Made by a program: the position numbers and the translations under genes
The notes under the pieces: generated by a model
Told to the model about the DNA's origin: nothing
Seen by the model: the letters and a program-made list of their open reading frames with translations, nothing else
Databases searched by the model: none
In this document: positions 10,415 to 19,610 of the stretch, one piece after another
How positions within the stretch are numbered: the stretch's first letter is position 1
Layout: the number at the start of each line of letters is the position of its first letter
Assembly: GCA_903772945.1 (NCBI GenBank)
Contig: CAICTM010000014.1
Location: forward strand, 62,001-126,000
DNA from: Seminavis robusta
Lineage: Eukaryota; Bacillariophyta; Bacillariophyceae; Naviculales; Naviculaceae
Length of the DNA: 64,000 nt
Reading direction: 5' to 3'

Positions 10415-12886
10415 CTACACGACAACAAACGTCACGTGATAGGCCAGCCACAGGAACCAATGCAACAAGAACATGATCACCAACTTGAACAGCAGCGTGT
10501 GGGCGTGTCGTTGCAGGAATTCATCTTCCGCACAGACACGCTGTGCTTGCCGAATCACTTTCCATCCACCATTCTGCATAATCACGGCCCCATGGTAGAC
10601 AGCCCGTCGTCGCGACGTGGTCAGATTGTTGAGCGTTCGGAATCCAGACTGTTGAATCCGGACATGACTCGGATGATGGTCCTTCATGCAGGTCAGAACG
10701 GCATCGATTCCACCAGCCTGTACCAACTCGCGTTGGACACGAGGCCGACTGTGCTGTTTCGACGACAACTGTAGCACCCCCAGTGCCAATTGTTGAAAGG
10801 TGATATTGTCAAAATGCATTTGAATCGACAGCACCAAGCATTGCATGCCTTGCGTGGCCCACCGTTCCACATGCCATGAAGAACACGGGATCATTTCGGC
10901 AATGACTCGAATGGCGGCCAACTGGATTCCAATATGCGACGAGTGTCGTGCCATTGCTCGCACGACCACTTGAAAGGTTCCTGCCTGGACCATCCACATG
11001 GACGTGGTTTTGGCATGATGCAAATTGAGCAGACATTGACATCCCAATCGTTGTATATGCGTATGATCTTGGTGCTCCAACATGGCTTTTAAAATGGCAT
11101 CTAGCGCTCCCGCCTTGATGATTGGTTTTTTGAATTTGACAAATCGTGCCGCGAGTTTGTGCAATACCACCATGGCCTTGTGCTGCAACGTCGCCCGATC
11201 GTGATGCACTTGCATGGTCAAGACAATGGCCGGAATGGAGGGCATCATTTTGGCATGATTGGCCAGTAGTTGGGAGAGTCGTACCAACAAGAGAATGCCA
11301 TGAAAGGAGACCAAAAAGTGGGGGGATTGTTGTTGTTGTTCAGTGGTCTCGTCTTGTTGTTGTTGTTGTAGTTCATAACTTTTCATGGTATGTGCTGTAA
11401 TGGCCTTGACAATGACCGGAATGGCCAGTGCCTGTTGCACGATATCCCGTTTGGTGGCTTCGACGGCGGCCAACTGTGTCAAGCATTGACAGGCGTATCG
11501 GTGCAAACTGACTGTTGCGTCGACGGAATCCCCTCGTTTCATGGCCGCGACAATCCCCTCTACGCCATTGGCCGAGGCAATATCGAGTTTGTTGGTGTGC
11601 GATGCCGACGCCAATCGAATGAGCGCCTTGCAAATATTGGTGAGTGTCGACACGGACGTGCCTTCCTTGAGCAAACTGGCAATCATGGCTTCCATTCCTT
11701 GATTAATGGCATTGCTGGTTTGATTCTTGTCGTGTTGTTGTGTTGTTGCAGTAGTAGTAGTAGTGCCACCGTCATTGTTGGGTTGTGCGGTGGTTTGTGC
11801 TGGCAGTCGCTGCAATGCCAAAATGGCCGTCTTTTGGATATCTTCTTGATCTTGATGTGCCTGCATGGCCGCTAAGATGGCTTCTCGTCCTCCCCCGGGT
11901 TTCCATAGAATGGCATGACTGGGTTCGTGCGTCGTGGCCAACAGCAGGAGGAGCGAACAGCCGTGTTTTTGAATGGACGCATCCGTCAAATGTGCCGCCA
12001 TGGTGGGCAGTACCAATACCGACAATCGCTTGCAGACGGCACTGGGGTGATCGGTGGCGATTTGTCTCAATATTTTGATTGTTTTGAGTTGTAATTTTGG
12101 TTTGTTGCCGTGATTGGTAATGGTGGCCTGGAGGGATCTCCATGCTGTGGCAGACACAAAGGCCGTTCGATTGTCCTTGTCGTGATCGGTGCTGGTGAGG
12201 ACGACCAATGCCTTTAGCGCCTTGTCCTGAATGAGCATGTTGGACTCGTAATTTTTCATGGTACTGAAAATGACGGGATAGGCATTTTGTTCCACCACTG
12301 TCACTGCCAACTTGTGATTACTATCGCCATCGCGTGCTCGTGGCTCTCCATCTTTCAAGTCCATTCCCCAAAATGTCAATGCAGCCAATCCATTGAGTTG
12401 CACGTTGGTGTTGCGTTTGTGCGTCTTCATGGCCGTCAAGACAAACGGCAATGCCGTCATGGTGGCGACGGAATCTTGTCGCGCCAACAGCGTACAGACG
12501 CGACAGGCATGATCTTGAATGGCGGCATTCTTCACGTGTCGTCGCATGGTCACCAGCACCAACGACAATCCATTCTGCTGCAAAATGGCGTTGACGAAAT
12601 GACTCGTATGGTTGTCGTGATCTTTATTCACGTATTGTCGTAGTTTGCCCAGTTTTTGACGTTGAATGGCGGCGCTCTTGGGATAGCGTTTCATGTGTTT
12701 GAGTGCCGACGTTACCTTCTTTTCCAAGCGAGCTCGTTCTTGATTGCTCAACGAGGGTTGTGGAGCTTGTTCTGGAAGAATGCCATTTTCTTCGACTACG
12801 GCTTCCTCTTCTACTACTTCTGCTGCGCCTCCATCGGCTGTTGTTGCTGGCAAGGGCCTGGACCACTTGCTGCTGCTGTTCCCCAT
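10415..12886 (-). CDS. Armadillo-like repeat protein with N-myristoylation signal and hydrophobic C-terminus
   Basis: This intronless frame encodes 823 aa when started at the ATG at 12886, which gives the N-terminus MGNSSSKWSRP. That is a strong N-myristoyltransferase substrate pattern (Gly2, Ser6, Lys7), so I prefer it to the in-frame ATG 13 codons upstream. After an Ala/Glu/Pro-rich spacer, about 14 repeats of 40-50 residues follow, each of the form I..AM..H.....IQ..A...L..LA (for example RRHVKNAAIQDHACRVCTLL and EHQDHTHIQRLGCQCLLNLH). This is the armadillo/HEAT-like type seen in LRRK2 and many protist proteins. A Gln/Thr-rich low-complexity insert lies mid-protein. The last 25 residues are hydrophobic (KLVIMFLLHWFLWLAYHV). 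A membrane-tethered scaffold is the likely role; partners are unknown. Confidence 0.82.
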   Translation of the reverse strand: MGNSSSKWSRPLPATTADGGAAEVVEEEAVVEENGILPEQAPQPSLSNQERARLEKKVTSALKHMKRYPKSAAIQRQKLGKLRQYVNKDHDNHTSHFVNAILQQNGLSLVLVTMRRHVKNAAIQDHACRVCTLLARQDSVATMTALPFVLTAMKTHKRNTNVQLNGLAALTFWGMDLKDGEPRARDGDSNHKLAVTVVEQNAYPVIFSTMKNYESNMLIQDKALKALVVLTSTDHDKDNRTAFVSATAWRSLQATITNHGNKPKLQLKTIKILRQIATDHPSAVCKRLSVLVLPTMAAHLTDASIQKHGCSLLLLLATTHEPSHAILWKPGGGREAILAAMQAHQDQEDIQKTAILALQRLPAQTTAQPNNDGGTTTTTATTQQHDKNQTSNAINQGMEAMIASLLKEGTSVSTLTNICKALIRLASASHTNKLDIASANGVEGIVAAMKRGDSVDATVSLHRYACQCLTQLAAVEATKRDIVQQALAIPVIVKAITAHTMKSYELQQQQQDETTEQQQQSPHFLVSFHGILLLVRLSQLLANHAKMMPSIPAIVLTMQVHHDRATLQHKAMVVLHKLAARFVKFKKPIIKAGALDAILKAMLEHQDHTHIQRLGCQCLLNLHHAKTTSMWMVQAGTFQVVVRAMARHSSHIGIQLAAIRVIAEMIPCSSWHVERWATQGMQCLVLSIQMHFDNITFQQLALGVLQLSSKQHSRPRVQRELVQAGGIDAVLTCMKDHHPSHVRIQQSGFRTLNNLTTSRRRAVYHGAVIMQNGGWKVIRQAQRVCAEDEFLQRHAHTLLFKLVIMFLLHWFLWLAYHVTFVVV

Positions 12887-13284
12887 GGCTACAACTCGAA
12901 GAATGGCAGTACTTACTGATGACAAAGGGTGTTGGCGACTCCAATGAAAGAACAGAGCGGCGTCGATGATGTTGTGTGCTTTTCTCGCGATCGTTGGGGT
13001 TTTCGTGTGTCGGTCGCTTGGTAAGCTCTTTGAACTGCCGAGTCACTCATAAGTGTGCTCATACTTAGGGGATATCTTGGCAAATGACCCAGGGGAATTA
13101 ACAATTTAATAATTACTCCAGTAGCACAAATGTCTCTCAACGTAGTGACCGCTATAACTTACTCCAATAGGGTTAGATTTTCTAGTACTTTGAGTATCTT
13201 TCATGGACGTCAACCGTCCTCTTGGTACTAGTACTGGTACCAGGTATCTTCGCATCACCACTCTCATTGCTCTTCTTGCATGGC
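12887..13284. promoter_or_regulatory. Divergent intergenic region, ARM-repeat gene / CBM9-like gene
   Basis: These 398 bp separate two diverging starts and should contain both promoters. GTACTAGTACTGGTACC-type runs lie at about 13225-13242. An in-frame TTG-initiated extension of the CBM9-like gene is possible from 13222, but ATG at 13285 is the first standard start. Confidence 0.35.
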
Positions 13285-14508
13285 ATGCTATCATTATTAG
13301 TGTGGACCATGGCAGCCTCTCGAGACCCCTTTGCCCTGCATTGGTCGCTCTATCCTCGTCATTACGTAGCACCCAAACTGACCACTCCTCTGGTGATTGA
13401 TGGAAACATTGACAAGGATCCGTGGAAACAAGTTCCTTTTTCCGATTATTTTGATGAAATCAGAGGAGCTACCGATGCTCCACCGGGAACGCGTCCCGAT
13501 CAGGACGCACAAGGCACGCGCATGAAGATGCTCTGGGATGATGACTATCTCTATGTCGCTGCCATGCTGCAGTCCAACTTTACCACCCAAGCCCATTTTA
13601 CCAAACGGAATTCTCCCATTTTTCAAAAGGATTCCGATTTTGAAGTCTTTATCGATGCCCCCGCCAATTGTCACGATTACAAGGAATTGGAAGTCAATGC
13701 CATCAACACAGTATGGAATCTCTTGTTGGACAAACCCTACGATGACGGTGGGAGTGAACACAGTGGTCGGATTGCCCAACCAGGGGATAAACAGTACTAC
13801 GAAGTCCAACACCAAACCACCGCCACAAAAGTCATTCACGGGAAACTCAATGACGACAAGGAAGGTGCCACTTGGACGGTCGAATGTGCTCTGGCATTTT
13901 CCGATCTCTTGGCCAATACCACTACTAGCACCAACACAAAACCACCCAAAGTAGGTCACAAGTGGAGAATCAACTTTTCCAGAGTCGAGCACGAGGGGGA
14001 TACCAATTGGACCTGGCAAGCCCAACGCATTTGGGATCCAGTGGCCAAACAAGTCAAGGGAAAGGTGGCCATGCATTTGCCAGATGCCTGGGGATATGTC
14101 GAATTTGGAAAGCAACAACTAGTAGAGGATGGTACTAGTCAACAAACACCACCACCAATGGGCGACTTGAGATTCGATCAATTGACAGACGAGCAACGAG
14201 ATGCCTCGTGGCCGGCTCGATTGGCCGCCATGAACATTTACTATGCCCAACGACGATACGCCGAGCTCCACCAGGGACAGTATGCTGCCACAGTGGCAGA
14301 CTTGAAGGAACTGACAGACGAACGGATTCTCAAGCCATTCCAATCCAACAAGAACGACAAAACTGGTCACGGTGGCATTACCATTACACTGGGTCACAAG
14401 TTGTACGTGGCCACTGTCACGGCACCGGACAATTCGCTCAAGGCCACGGTCAATCATGAACGATTGTTGACCGTCAATTATCATTTGCAAGAAACAGCCA
14501 CAGATTGA
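13285..14508 (+). CDS. CBM9-like (carbohydrate-binding family 9) domain protein
   Basis: The 407-aa product starts at ATG 13285 with a short hydrophobic leader (MLSLLVWTMAAS); ATG 13309 is an alternative without it. Residues about 30-280 have the layout of the CBM9-like fold: VIDGNIDKDPWKQVPFSDYF at the N-terminal strand, MKMLWDDDYLYVAAML, FEVFIDAPANCHDYKELEVN, and later WTVECALAFSDLL and WRINFSRVEHEGDTNWTW. These blocks are shared with many bacterial and algal proteins annotated as CBM9-like, where they stand alone or next to an enzyme. The C-terminal part has a conserved-looking WPARLAAMNIYYAQRRYAE segment. No glycosidase catalytic domain is present. The ligand is not predictable. The weak leader leaves location open (secreted or cytosolic). 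Confidence 0.8.
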   Translation: MLSLLVWTMAASRDPFALHWSLYPRHYVAPKLTTPLVIDGNIDKDPWKQVPFSDYFDEIRGATDAPPGTRPDQDAQGTRMKMLWDDDYLYVAAMLQSNFTTQAHFTKRNSPIFQKDSDFEVFIDAPANCHDYKELEVNAINTVWNLLLDKPYDDGGSEHSGRIAQPGDKQYYEVQHQTTATKVIHGKLNDDKEGATWTVECALAFSDLLANTTTSTNTKPPKVGHKWRINFSRVEHEGDTNWTWQAQRIWDPVAKQVKGKVAMHLPDAWGYVEFGKQQLVEDGTSQQTPPPMGDLRFDQLTDEQRDASWPARLAAMNIYYAQRRYAELHQGQYAATVADLKELTDERILKPFQSNKNDKTGHGGITITLGHKLYVATVTAPDNSLKATVNHERLLTVNYHLQETATD

Positions 14509-14671
14509 TAACTACCTAGTAGGTAGAGCTACCTAGAGCGTTTTCTTTGGATGAGTCGAGTCGAGTCGAGTCTGTTTGCTAGTAGTACTTTTTCTATCCG
14601 CAAGTCTGCAGTAGCATTGAAACAAGTCGATGTTTGTCTATTACGCATATCATGGCGAGCATTGAGAAATC

Positions 14672-14862
14672 ACATTTCGTATCCGTAAATGTGATCAAAG
14701 GCAAATGCCCAGTTTGTGATTTTGTTCCAACAACAATAGCACGGGACTGGGAATATCGCTGTGGAAGCACAAAGAGGCTCCCAAGATGATGTGGGATATG
14801 GGTTTGAGTTTGCGACAAATATGGGCCCAATCATGGACAATATATGTTGCAAGCTCCTGTTG
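14672..14862 (-). pseudogene. Truncated paralogous copy of the adjacent type II membrane protein gene
   Basis: On the minus strand this stretch reads YIVHDWAHICRKLKP, then LGASLCFHSDIPSPVLLLLEQ and KLGICL, closely matching YIVHDWAHICRKLKP and MGASLRFHGDIPSPVLTLLEQ in the gene at 15183-16445. Nucleotide identity is high over about 190 bp (compare 14750-14850 with 15640-15745), with small indels that break the frame. Only this internal block is present, in the same orientation as the parent. It is a decayed tandem-duplication remnant. Confidence 0.85.
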
Positions 14863-15182
14863 TTGTTGGTGGTGGTGGTGGATTTTGTCGTTGGTGTTGG
14901 CAGGCAGGTGAGTTTTTAATGATGTATGAAATGAAACTACTACAAGGCAAATGGCAATTTTGCATAGCATGACAAGCCTTCAGAAATCACGTATTCTGAT
15001 TTTATTCTGACTGATGTATGGTTTGTCAAGTTTTGCCATGTGTTCTGCCTGCCTGGACCTGTTCCCTCTGCAATACAGGTACAGGTGCAGCTTCATTGCT
15101 TTCCATCATGGGCCAACGCCTGCTCGATTTCATGTTGCGATTTGTCGTAGTTAGTTGTACAATAATTACTCCTTTGTTGTTT

Positions 15183-16445
15183 TTACACCCAAAAATGCGA
15201 CGCCACTCCCTTTTTGCGCAATGTGGTAAAGAATTGAAAGGATTGTTCCACACTTTCCGCGGTATGACCCCAATGACGAGAGAGCTCTCGTTGATTGACA
15301 TGATGTTCGTAGTAGAATTGATCCACCAATTTGACCAGCCGTGGATCATTCAACAATTGATGTGCCAACGGTCGTTCAATGGCCGGTGTATCGATATCCA
15401 ACTTGACGACAATAAAGTCATCTTCATTGTAGTGATCCAATATAATATTCCATGGATTGTGTCGATGAGTCGGATCCGCATTGACACCGACATTGATCCA
15501 ATGAAAATTGGCCCGATACTCTGGTGGCAGTTTTGCAAAGACCGTGTTGGGGTCTTCCTGCCTCATTTCGTAACCATAAATGTGATCGAACACAATGCCC
15601 ATTTTGCGATATTGTTCCAACAACGTTAGCACGGGACTGGGAATATCGCCGTGAAAGCGCAACGAAGCTCCCATGTCGATAAAGACAGTGCGAGATGTGG
15701 GTTTGAGTTTGCGACAAATATGGGCCCAATCATGGACAATATACTGCAAGGACATGAGGATATAAAACTTTGCAGGATCCAGCGTGACCCCCTCTTCCAA
15801 GCAAACACCCGGATGACGCATGGGTGGCAAGAGGGGTTCTACAAATCCCGACCGTGTCTGCGTCAATTGTTGGCTCTTGCCAAAAATATCCTTCAAGCCC
15901 AAATCGACCGTACTGCAAACATCTTCTTGGTCGGAAGCGTCTTCAATTTGTCGTCTCAAATCCTTGTTGACATTTGGTGCCAGCTGAAAATCATGGAGTT
16001 TGCGATAATACGTTTCGACCTCCTTGACATATGTCTGCAATTCGTTGTGATACGGATTGATCTTGGGGTCTGTCCAGATATTGCAGGTATCCACCAACGC
16101 GGGGGGCATTGGACTCCATCCCAGTTGGACGGTATTGTTGATAATAAACGATTCAATGGCCGATGGAACATAGGGGAGATCCAAATTTTGTTTCTTTTTC
16201 TGGATGGACGCACCGGCGGTATAGCTTGTCGTGGTTTTGCCCTTGATAGAACGATGGGATACCGTGGCTTCGGCCGTACGGGATTCCGACACGGCTTCCA
16301 AAAAGGAATCGTAATCGTTGGTGCGTCGAAACGTACTGCTGATGACCAACACCAAAATCACAAGAATCAAACCTCGTATCGTTGTGCGCTGCATCTGCAG
16401 CTGCGATGACTCTTCCGGGGTTCGACCCGATTGAATTACTGCCAT
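15183..16445 (-). CDS. Type II membrane protein with methyltransferase-like (FkbM-resembling) lumenal domain
   Basis: This 420-aa intronless frame starts at 16445. A short cytosolic tail precedes one membrane anchor (LILVILVLVISS, about residues 26-38), the signal-anchor layout of Golgi or ER lumenal enzymes. A Ser/Thr/Lys-rich stem runs to about 85. The lumenal part (about 90-420) includes NIWTDPKINPYHNELQTYV, the block VFIDMGASLRFHGD, which resembles a SAM-binding glycine loop, HIYGYEM, NFHWINVGVNADP and VVKLDIDTPAIE, which resembles the FkbM KIDVEGAE step. I recognise the overall plan from diatom lineage-specific proteins but not a characterised member, so an O-methyltransferase or glycan-modifying role is an inference from the fold-like motifs. 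A truncated copy sits just downstream. Confidence 0.65.
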   Translation of the reverse strand: MAVIQSGRTPEESSQLQMQRTTIRGLILVILVLVISSTFRRTNDYDSFLEAVSESRTAEATVSHRSIKGKTTTSYTAGASIQKKKQNLDLPYVPSAIESFIINNTVQLGWSPMPPALVDTCNIWTDPKINPYHNELQTYVKEVETYYRKLHDFQLAPNVNKDLRRQIEDASDQEDVCSTVDLGLKDIFGKSQQLTQTRSGFVEPLLPPMRHPGVCLEEGVTLDPAKFYILMSLQYIVHDWAHICRKLKPTSRTVFIDMGASLRFHGDIPSPVLTLLEQYRKMGIVFDHIYGYEMRQEDPNTVFAKLPPEYRANFHWINVGVNADPTHRHNPWNIILDHYNEDDFIVVKLDIDTPAIERPLAHQLLNDPRLVKLVDQFYYEHHVNQRELSRHWGHTAESVEQSFQFFTTLRKKGVASHFWV

Positions 16446-18232
16446 ATTTGTATGTAGTTTTGCTCTTGCACAAAAACAGGGAAAGGAGGGATGGACCGTT
16501 GGGATTGTAGTTTTCTTCGGTAACTTTCTTGGATTGCTTTCTTGATACTGTACCTGCCTTCCTGCTTGAGATCAAGTAGTGTTGTTGATCTTGCAAACTC
16601 ACTACTCAATACGCTCAGCAATGGTTTTTTGCAAACTCAATGGTCAGCAATGTGTTTTATGATCAGCATAAACCAACATACGGTATATATTATGCCATTG
16701 GAAGAAGACGCCAAGACCAACAAAGATACTTCGCGATCTTCTTTGCTTCCACATTTTACAGCATTCATGGCCGTTGGGGGTCACAATCGGTCATTCTCAA
16801 ACATGACGTCATTCATTCGTGCATATAACTAAACGCCAGTGAAGCTGTGAGAAACGGTGTGAGGGTTTCCCAAAACAAATCTCCGAGGACCCAACAACTC
16901 AAGAGAGTTACAATCACAGTACATGTACTGTACTGGTAGTTGAGAGCCGCTGCTGGCTAGCAAGAAGATGTTAGAAGTTTGGGTTGTTTTCCTTTTCAAA
17001 GCTTTCTGAATGATTCGATTCGATTCAATCCACCATTTATGTATGGTGGAAGCTGGAAGGGAAGTTGCGCTCAACAGTTGTGAATTAGTCCTTCTAATTA
17101 GCCACAGAAGAAGCAAGTTTGATTATGGGGTGAAAGAAGACTTTTCATAATTAGCTACACAGGCGGGCAAAGCTACAAGACCTGTCTACTACAGTATAGT
17201 ACAATAAGTATTTGGTTTGCTCTCCAGTCAACAAGGATGCAATCCAGCCAAAGTATGTGCATCAGTTCTAGACTCAAAGGCAGCCTGCCTTCATTTCTTA
17301 CAGCCAGACATGTTGCTACGTTTTGTACCCATTCGCTGCTTCGTCGAGACCTTGGAGCTCTCCCTGAAGATGAGGACAACGCAGCCACAAAGGATGTGCG
17401 TGCACCTTGATCAACTGCACCTCTGCGGTATATCTTTTCAGATTTCAGAGGTACGGTACAAGTATGAACTTTCCATGGTTCCCTTGCCATACGGTACCCG
17501 TAGCAACTAACTTCTTTGTAAAGATACCGTAGTCCCAACACATTTATTGTGGCCTAGCTAGCTCCGACACTAAGCTAGTCAGATCTTCCTGGTAATTACA
17601 AGAGCTGCCGTATCCACCTCTAGTACGGTACTCTAGCATAGAGCTGCATCCAGTGAGAGCACGACTCCGGATCCGTCCCCCAGCGCTTGTTCCCAAGCTG
17701 CATTGCCGAAAAAGTGGGCGGAATCATCAAGGACACGCCCAAGATAGAACTTTATGTCTGACTTCTAAATACGAAAGAGTGAGTCACATTCTACAAACAA
17801 CCAGCGAACGCTTTGTTAGCAAGAATGATCTTGGTGGAAGTTGGTGGAGCTTTCACTTGATAATACCGTCGTCATAAAGCTGAAAAAGATATAATAAACA
17901 GTTCACTTGATTGATACTGTGATTATTGAAGGTCATACTGTATCTCAAACCTGCTTCCGCTCACTTTTTCTCGTGTCTGTGAGGAATTTGACGAAGCTTT
18001 TCGCCCATAACAACCTGGTGATGAAGCACAAGCATCGATCCAGTATGCACATACACAGATACACAGTGGAGACTTGACTCAACACAGCACGCAACTGTCA
18101 ATCTTGCGCAAACCAAGCTAAAAGTTGAAGCGAGTGTTTCGATTCGATTCGTTTCCACAAGAGTTCTCACAATATTATTTCTCACCAGAACACAAAATCC
18201 AAACAACCAAGCAAACAAAATAATCCAGAATC
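16446..18232. other. 1.8-kb intergenic stretch without a supported gene
   Basis: This lies between the minus-strand gene ending its 5' side at 16445 and the coiled-coil gene at 18233, so it holds two promoters. It contains a perfect CRE palindrome at 16804-16811, GATTCGATTC-type runs at about 17015-17027 and 18137-18150, and GTACGGTA-type runs. Open frames (for example 17217-17510) carry no recognisable domain. Confidence 0.4.
16804..16811. promoter_or_regulatory. CRE palindrome TGACGTCA
   Basis: A perfect TGACGTCA sits about 360 bp upstream of the start of the minus-strand gene at 16445. bZIP factors bind this core, and in Phaeodactylum TGACGT/ACGTCA elements mediate CO2/cAMP responses. Its use here is inference from the sequence alone. 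Confidence 0.3.
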
Positions 18233-19111
18233 ATGGCAGCCAAGCAAGCCTCTCGCAGCAACAGCACCAAGAAAATGAGTAAATCATCCAAATCTTCCTC
18301 CCCTTCCACGTCCCCACGCAGTGACAAGGAACTTCTCAAGTCGATGGGCGAAGAAGCCTTTCACCAATCCTTTTGTCGTCTCCCCAATGAAGAACCCATG
18401 CACAAGTGGGACACGGACGAAGTCGAGGCACATCATCAACGCATGAAAAAGTTGGACAAGAAACTTGCCAAAGCAAATGACGAGATTGCTCGACTCAAGG
18501 CAATGCTTCGACAAGAAGATGAAAAGTGCGAAGAGCAGTTGGAACAAATGGCCCAACGAGAGCAAGACGCATGGCAGGGCATTCGTGACTTTGAAGAACA
18601 GCAACAGGAGGCCCAGAAGGAGGAAATGTCCAACAAGATTCAATTCAGTCAGCTTCAGGCCAAGTTGGGAGCCAACATGCAAAAGATCAAGGACTTGCGA
18701 TGCGAAAGCACATTGGCCAACAAGGATTTGAGAAAAATGGAAAAGCAAATGGACAAGCTCAAGCAACACAATGTCCGACTGGAGGGGCAGTCCGCAGACT
18801 TGTTCAGCTCGTACTCGGAGCTGTGCAACAGCAGCGTCTTTGAAGAGTCCAACCTCCTTCATGACATACAGGAGGAAGCAAAGCTGGATTTCCAAGGCTA
18901 CAAGGAGGCAGTTAAGGCCATGCAGGAACGATACATGTTGGAGGCAGAACAACGACTCAACTTGCAAAAGACCATGGCGGAGATCTTGCACACAATCCAA
19001 TCAGACTCCAAGAGCGGAAAGTTGGCCAATATTTGCTTAGACATTGGATTGGAGTGCGAGAAGCGAGCCACCGAGCTCATTGCCGCAGTCCAAGCGGAGC
19101 ACGGTCAGTAA
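18233..19111 (+). CDS. Coiled-coil protein of unknown function
   Basis: This 292-aa intronless protein starts at ATG 18233 (aatcATGGC context). Residues 1-35 are Ser/Lys-rich and disordered. A short conserved-looking segment (FHQSFCRLPNEEPMHKWDTD) follows. Residues about 60-210 form a long charged coiled coil with heptad-like spacing (KKLDKKLAKANDEIARLKAM, MEKQMDKLKQHNVRLEGQ). The C-terminal part (about 215-292) is helical but less charged and holds CLDIGLECEKRATELIAA. There is no membrane segment or enzyme motif. It could be a structural or scaffold protein. GATTCGATTC lies about 90 bp upstream of the start. Confidence 0.75.
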   Translation: MAAKQASRSNSTKKMSKSSKSSSPSTSPRSDKELLKSMGEEAFHQSFCRLPNEEPMHKWDTDEVEAHHQRMKKLDKKLAKANDEIARLKAMLRQEDEKCEEQLEQMAQREQDAWQGIRDFEEQQQEAQKEEMSNKIQFSQLQAKLGANMQKIKDLRCESTLANKDLRKMEKQMDKLKQHNVRLEGQSADLFSSYSELCNSSVFEESNLLHDIQEEAKLDFQGYKEAVKAMQERYMLEAEQRLNLQKTMAEILHTIQSDSKSGKLANICLDIGLECEKRATELIAAVQAEHGQ

Positions 19112-19610
19112 GCAACAAAAAAATAACGAGATTTGACAACCTTCTGGGTTGGCTGCATGGTGGGCGATAGCTTGCACCGAAATTGGATTGGAGTGCGAGA
19201 AACGAGCGCCCGAGCCCCGGAGATTTATCAAGCCCCAGAGATAGAGAAAGTGTGCATTACTTCTATATAATGATAATCCTTGTTCATCAACTAAAATGTA
19301 GTGTGTTGTCCGCCACTTGCTTCCGGATACAATGATGACATTCGTCTATCCTTATACAATATTCCCCACCACGGTCTCGGCTTACTAGTACCACAAGGAC
19401 GTGTGCCTTGTATTGCCTTTGGGGGGCTGGCAAGTCAAGAAGACAAAGTACTCGTAAACAGCCAAAATATAGAGCTTTGCCAAGAAACATCATCTTACAA
19501 CACGAAGATATGAAGACGATTCTTCGGGATATCATCTTCGTATTGTTGGGGTGGAGCCCTTCCTCACAAAAAGCCGAATAGCAAAGAGCCCACTACTGTA
19601 TCGCCACAAC
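19112..19610. other. Convergent 3' intergenic region with a duplicated gene-end fragment
   Basis: About 33 bp at 19180-19214 (ATTGGATTGGAGTGCGAGAA core) repeat the coding stretch at 19042-19076, which lies near the 3' end of the coiled-coil gene. The rest holds the 3' UTRs of two convergent genes. No further gene is seen. Confidence 0.6.

Noticed and set aside
13297-14118. 273-codon minus-strand frame
   Set aside because: It is the antisense shadow of the CBM9-like gene.
15651-16409. 252-codon plus-strand frame
   Set aside because: It is the antisense shadow of the type II membrane protein gene.
18284-19000. 238-codon minus-strand Leu-rich frame
   Set aside because: It is the antisense of a coiled-coil gene; Leu richness is the expected mirror of Gln/Lys/Glu codons.
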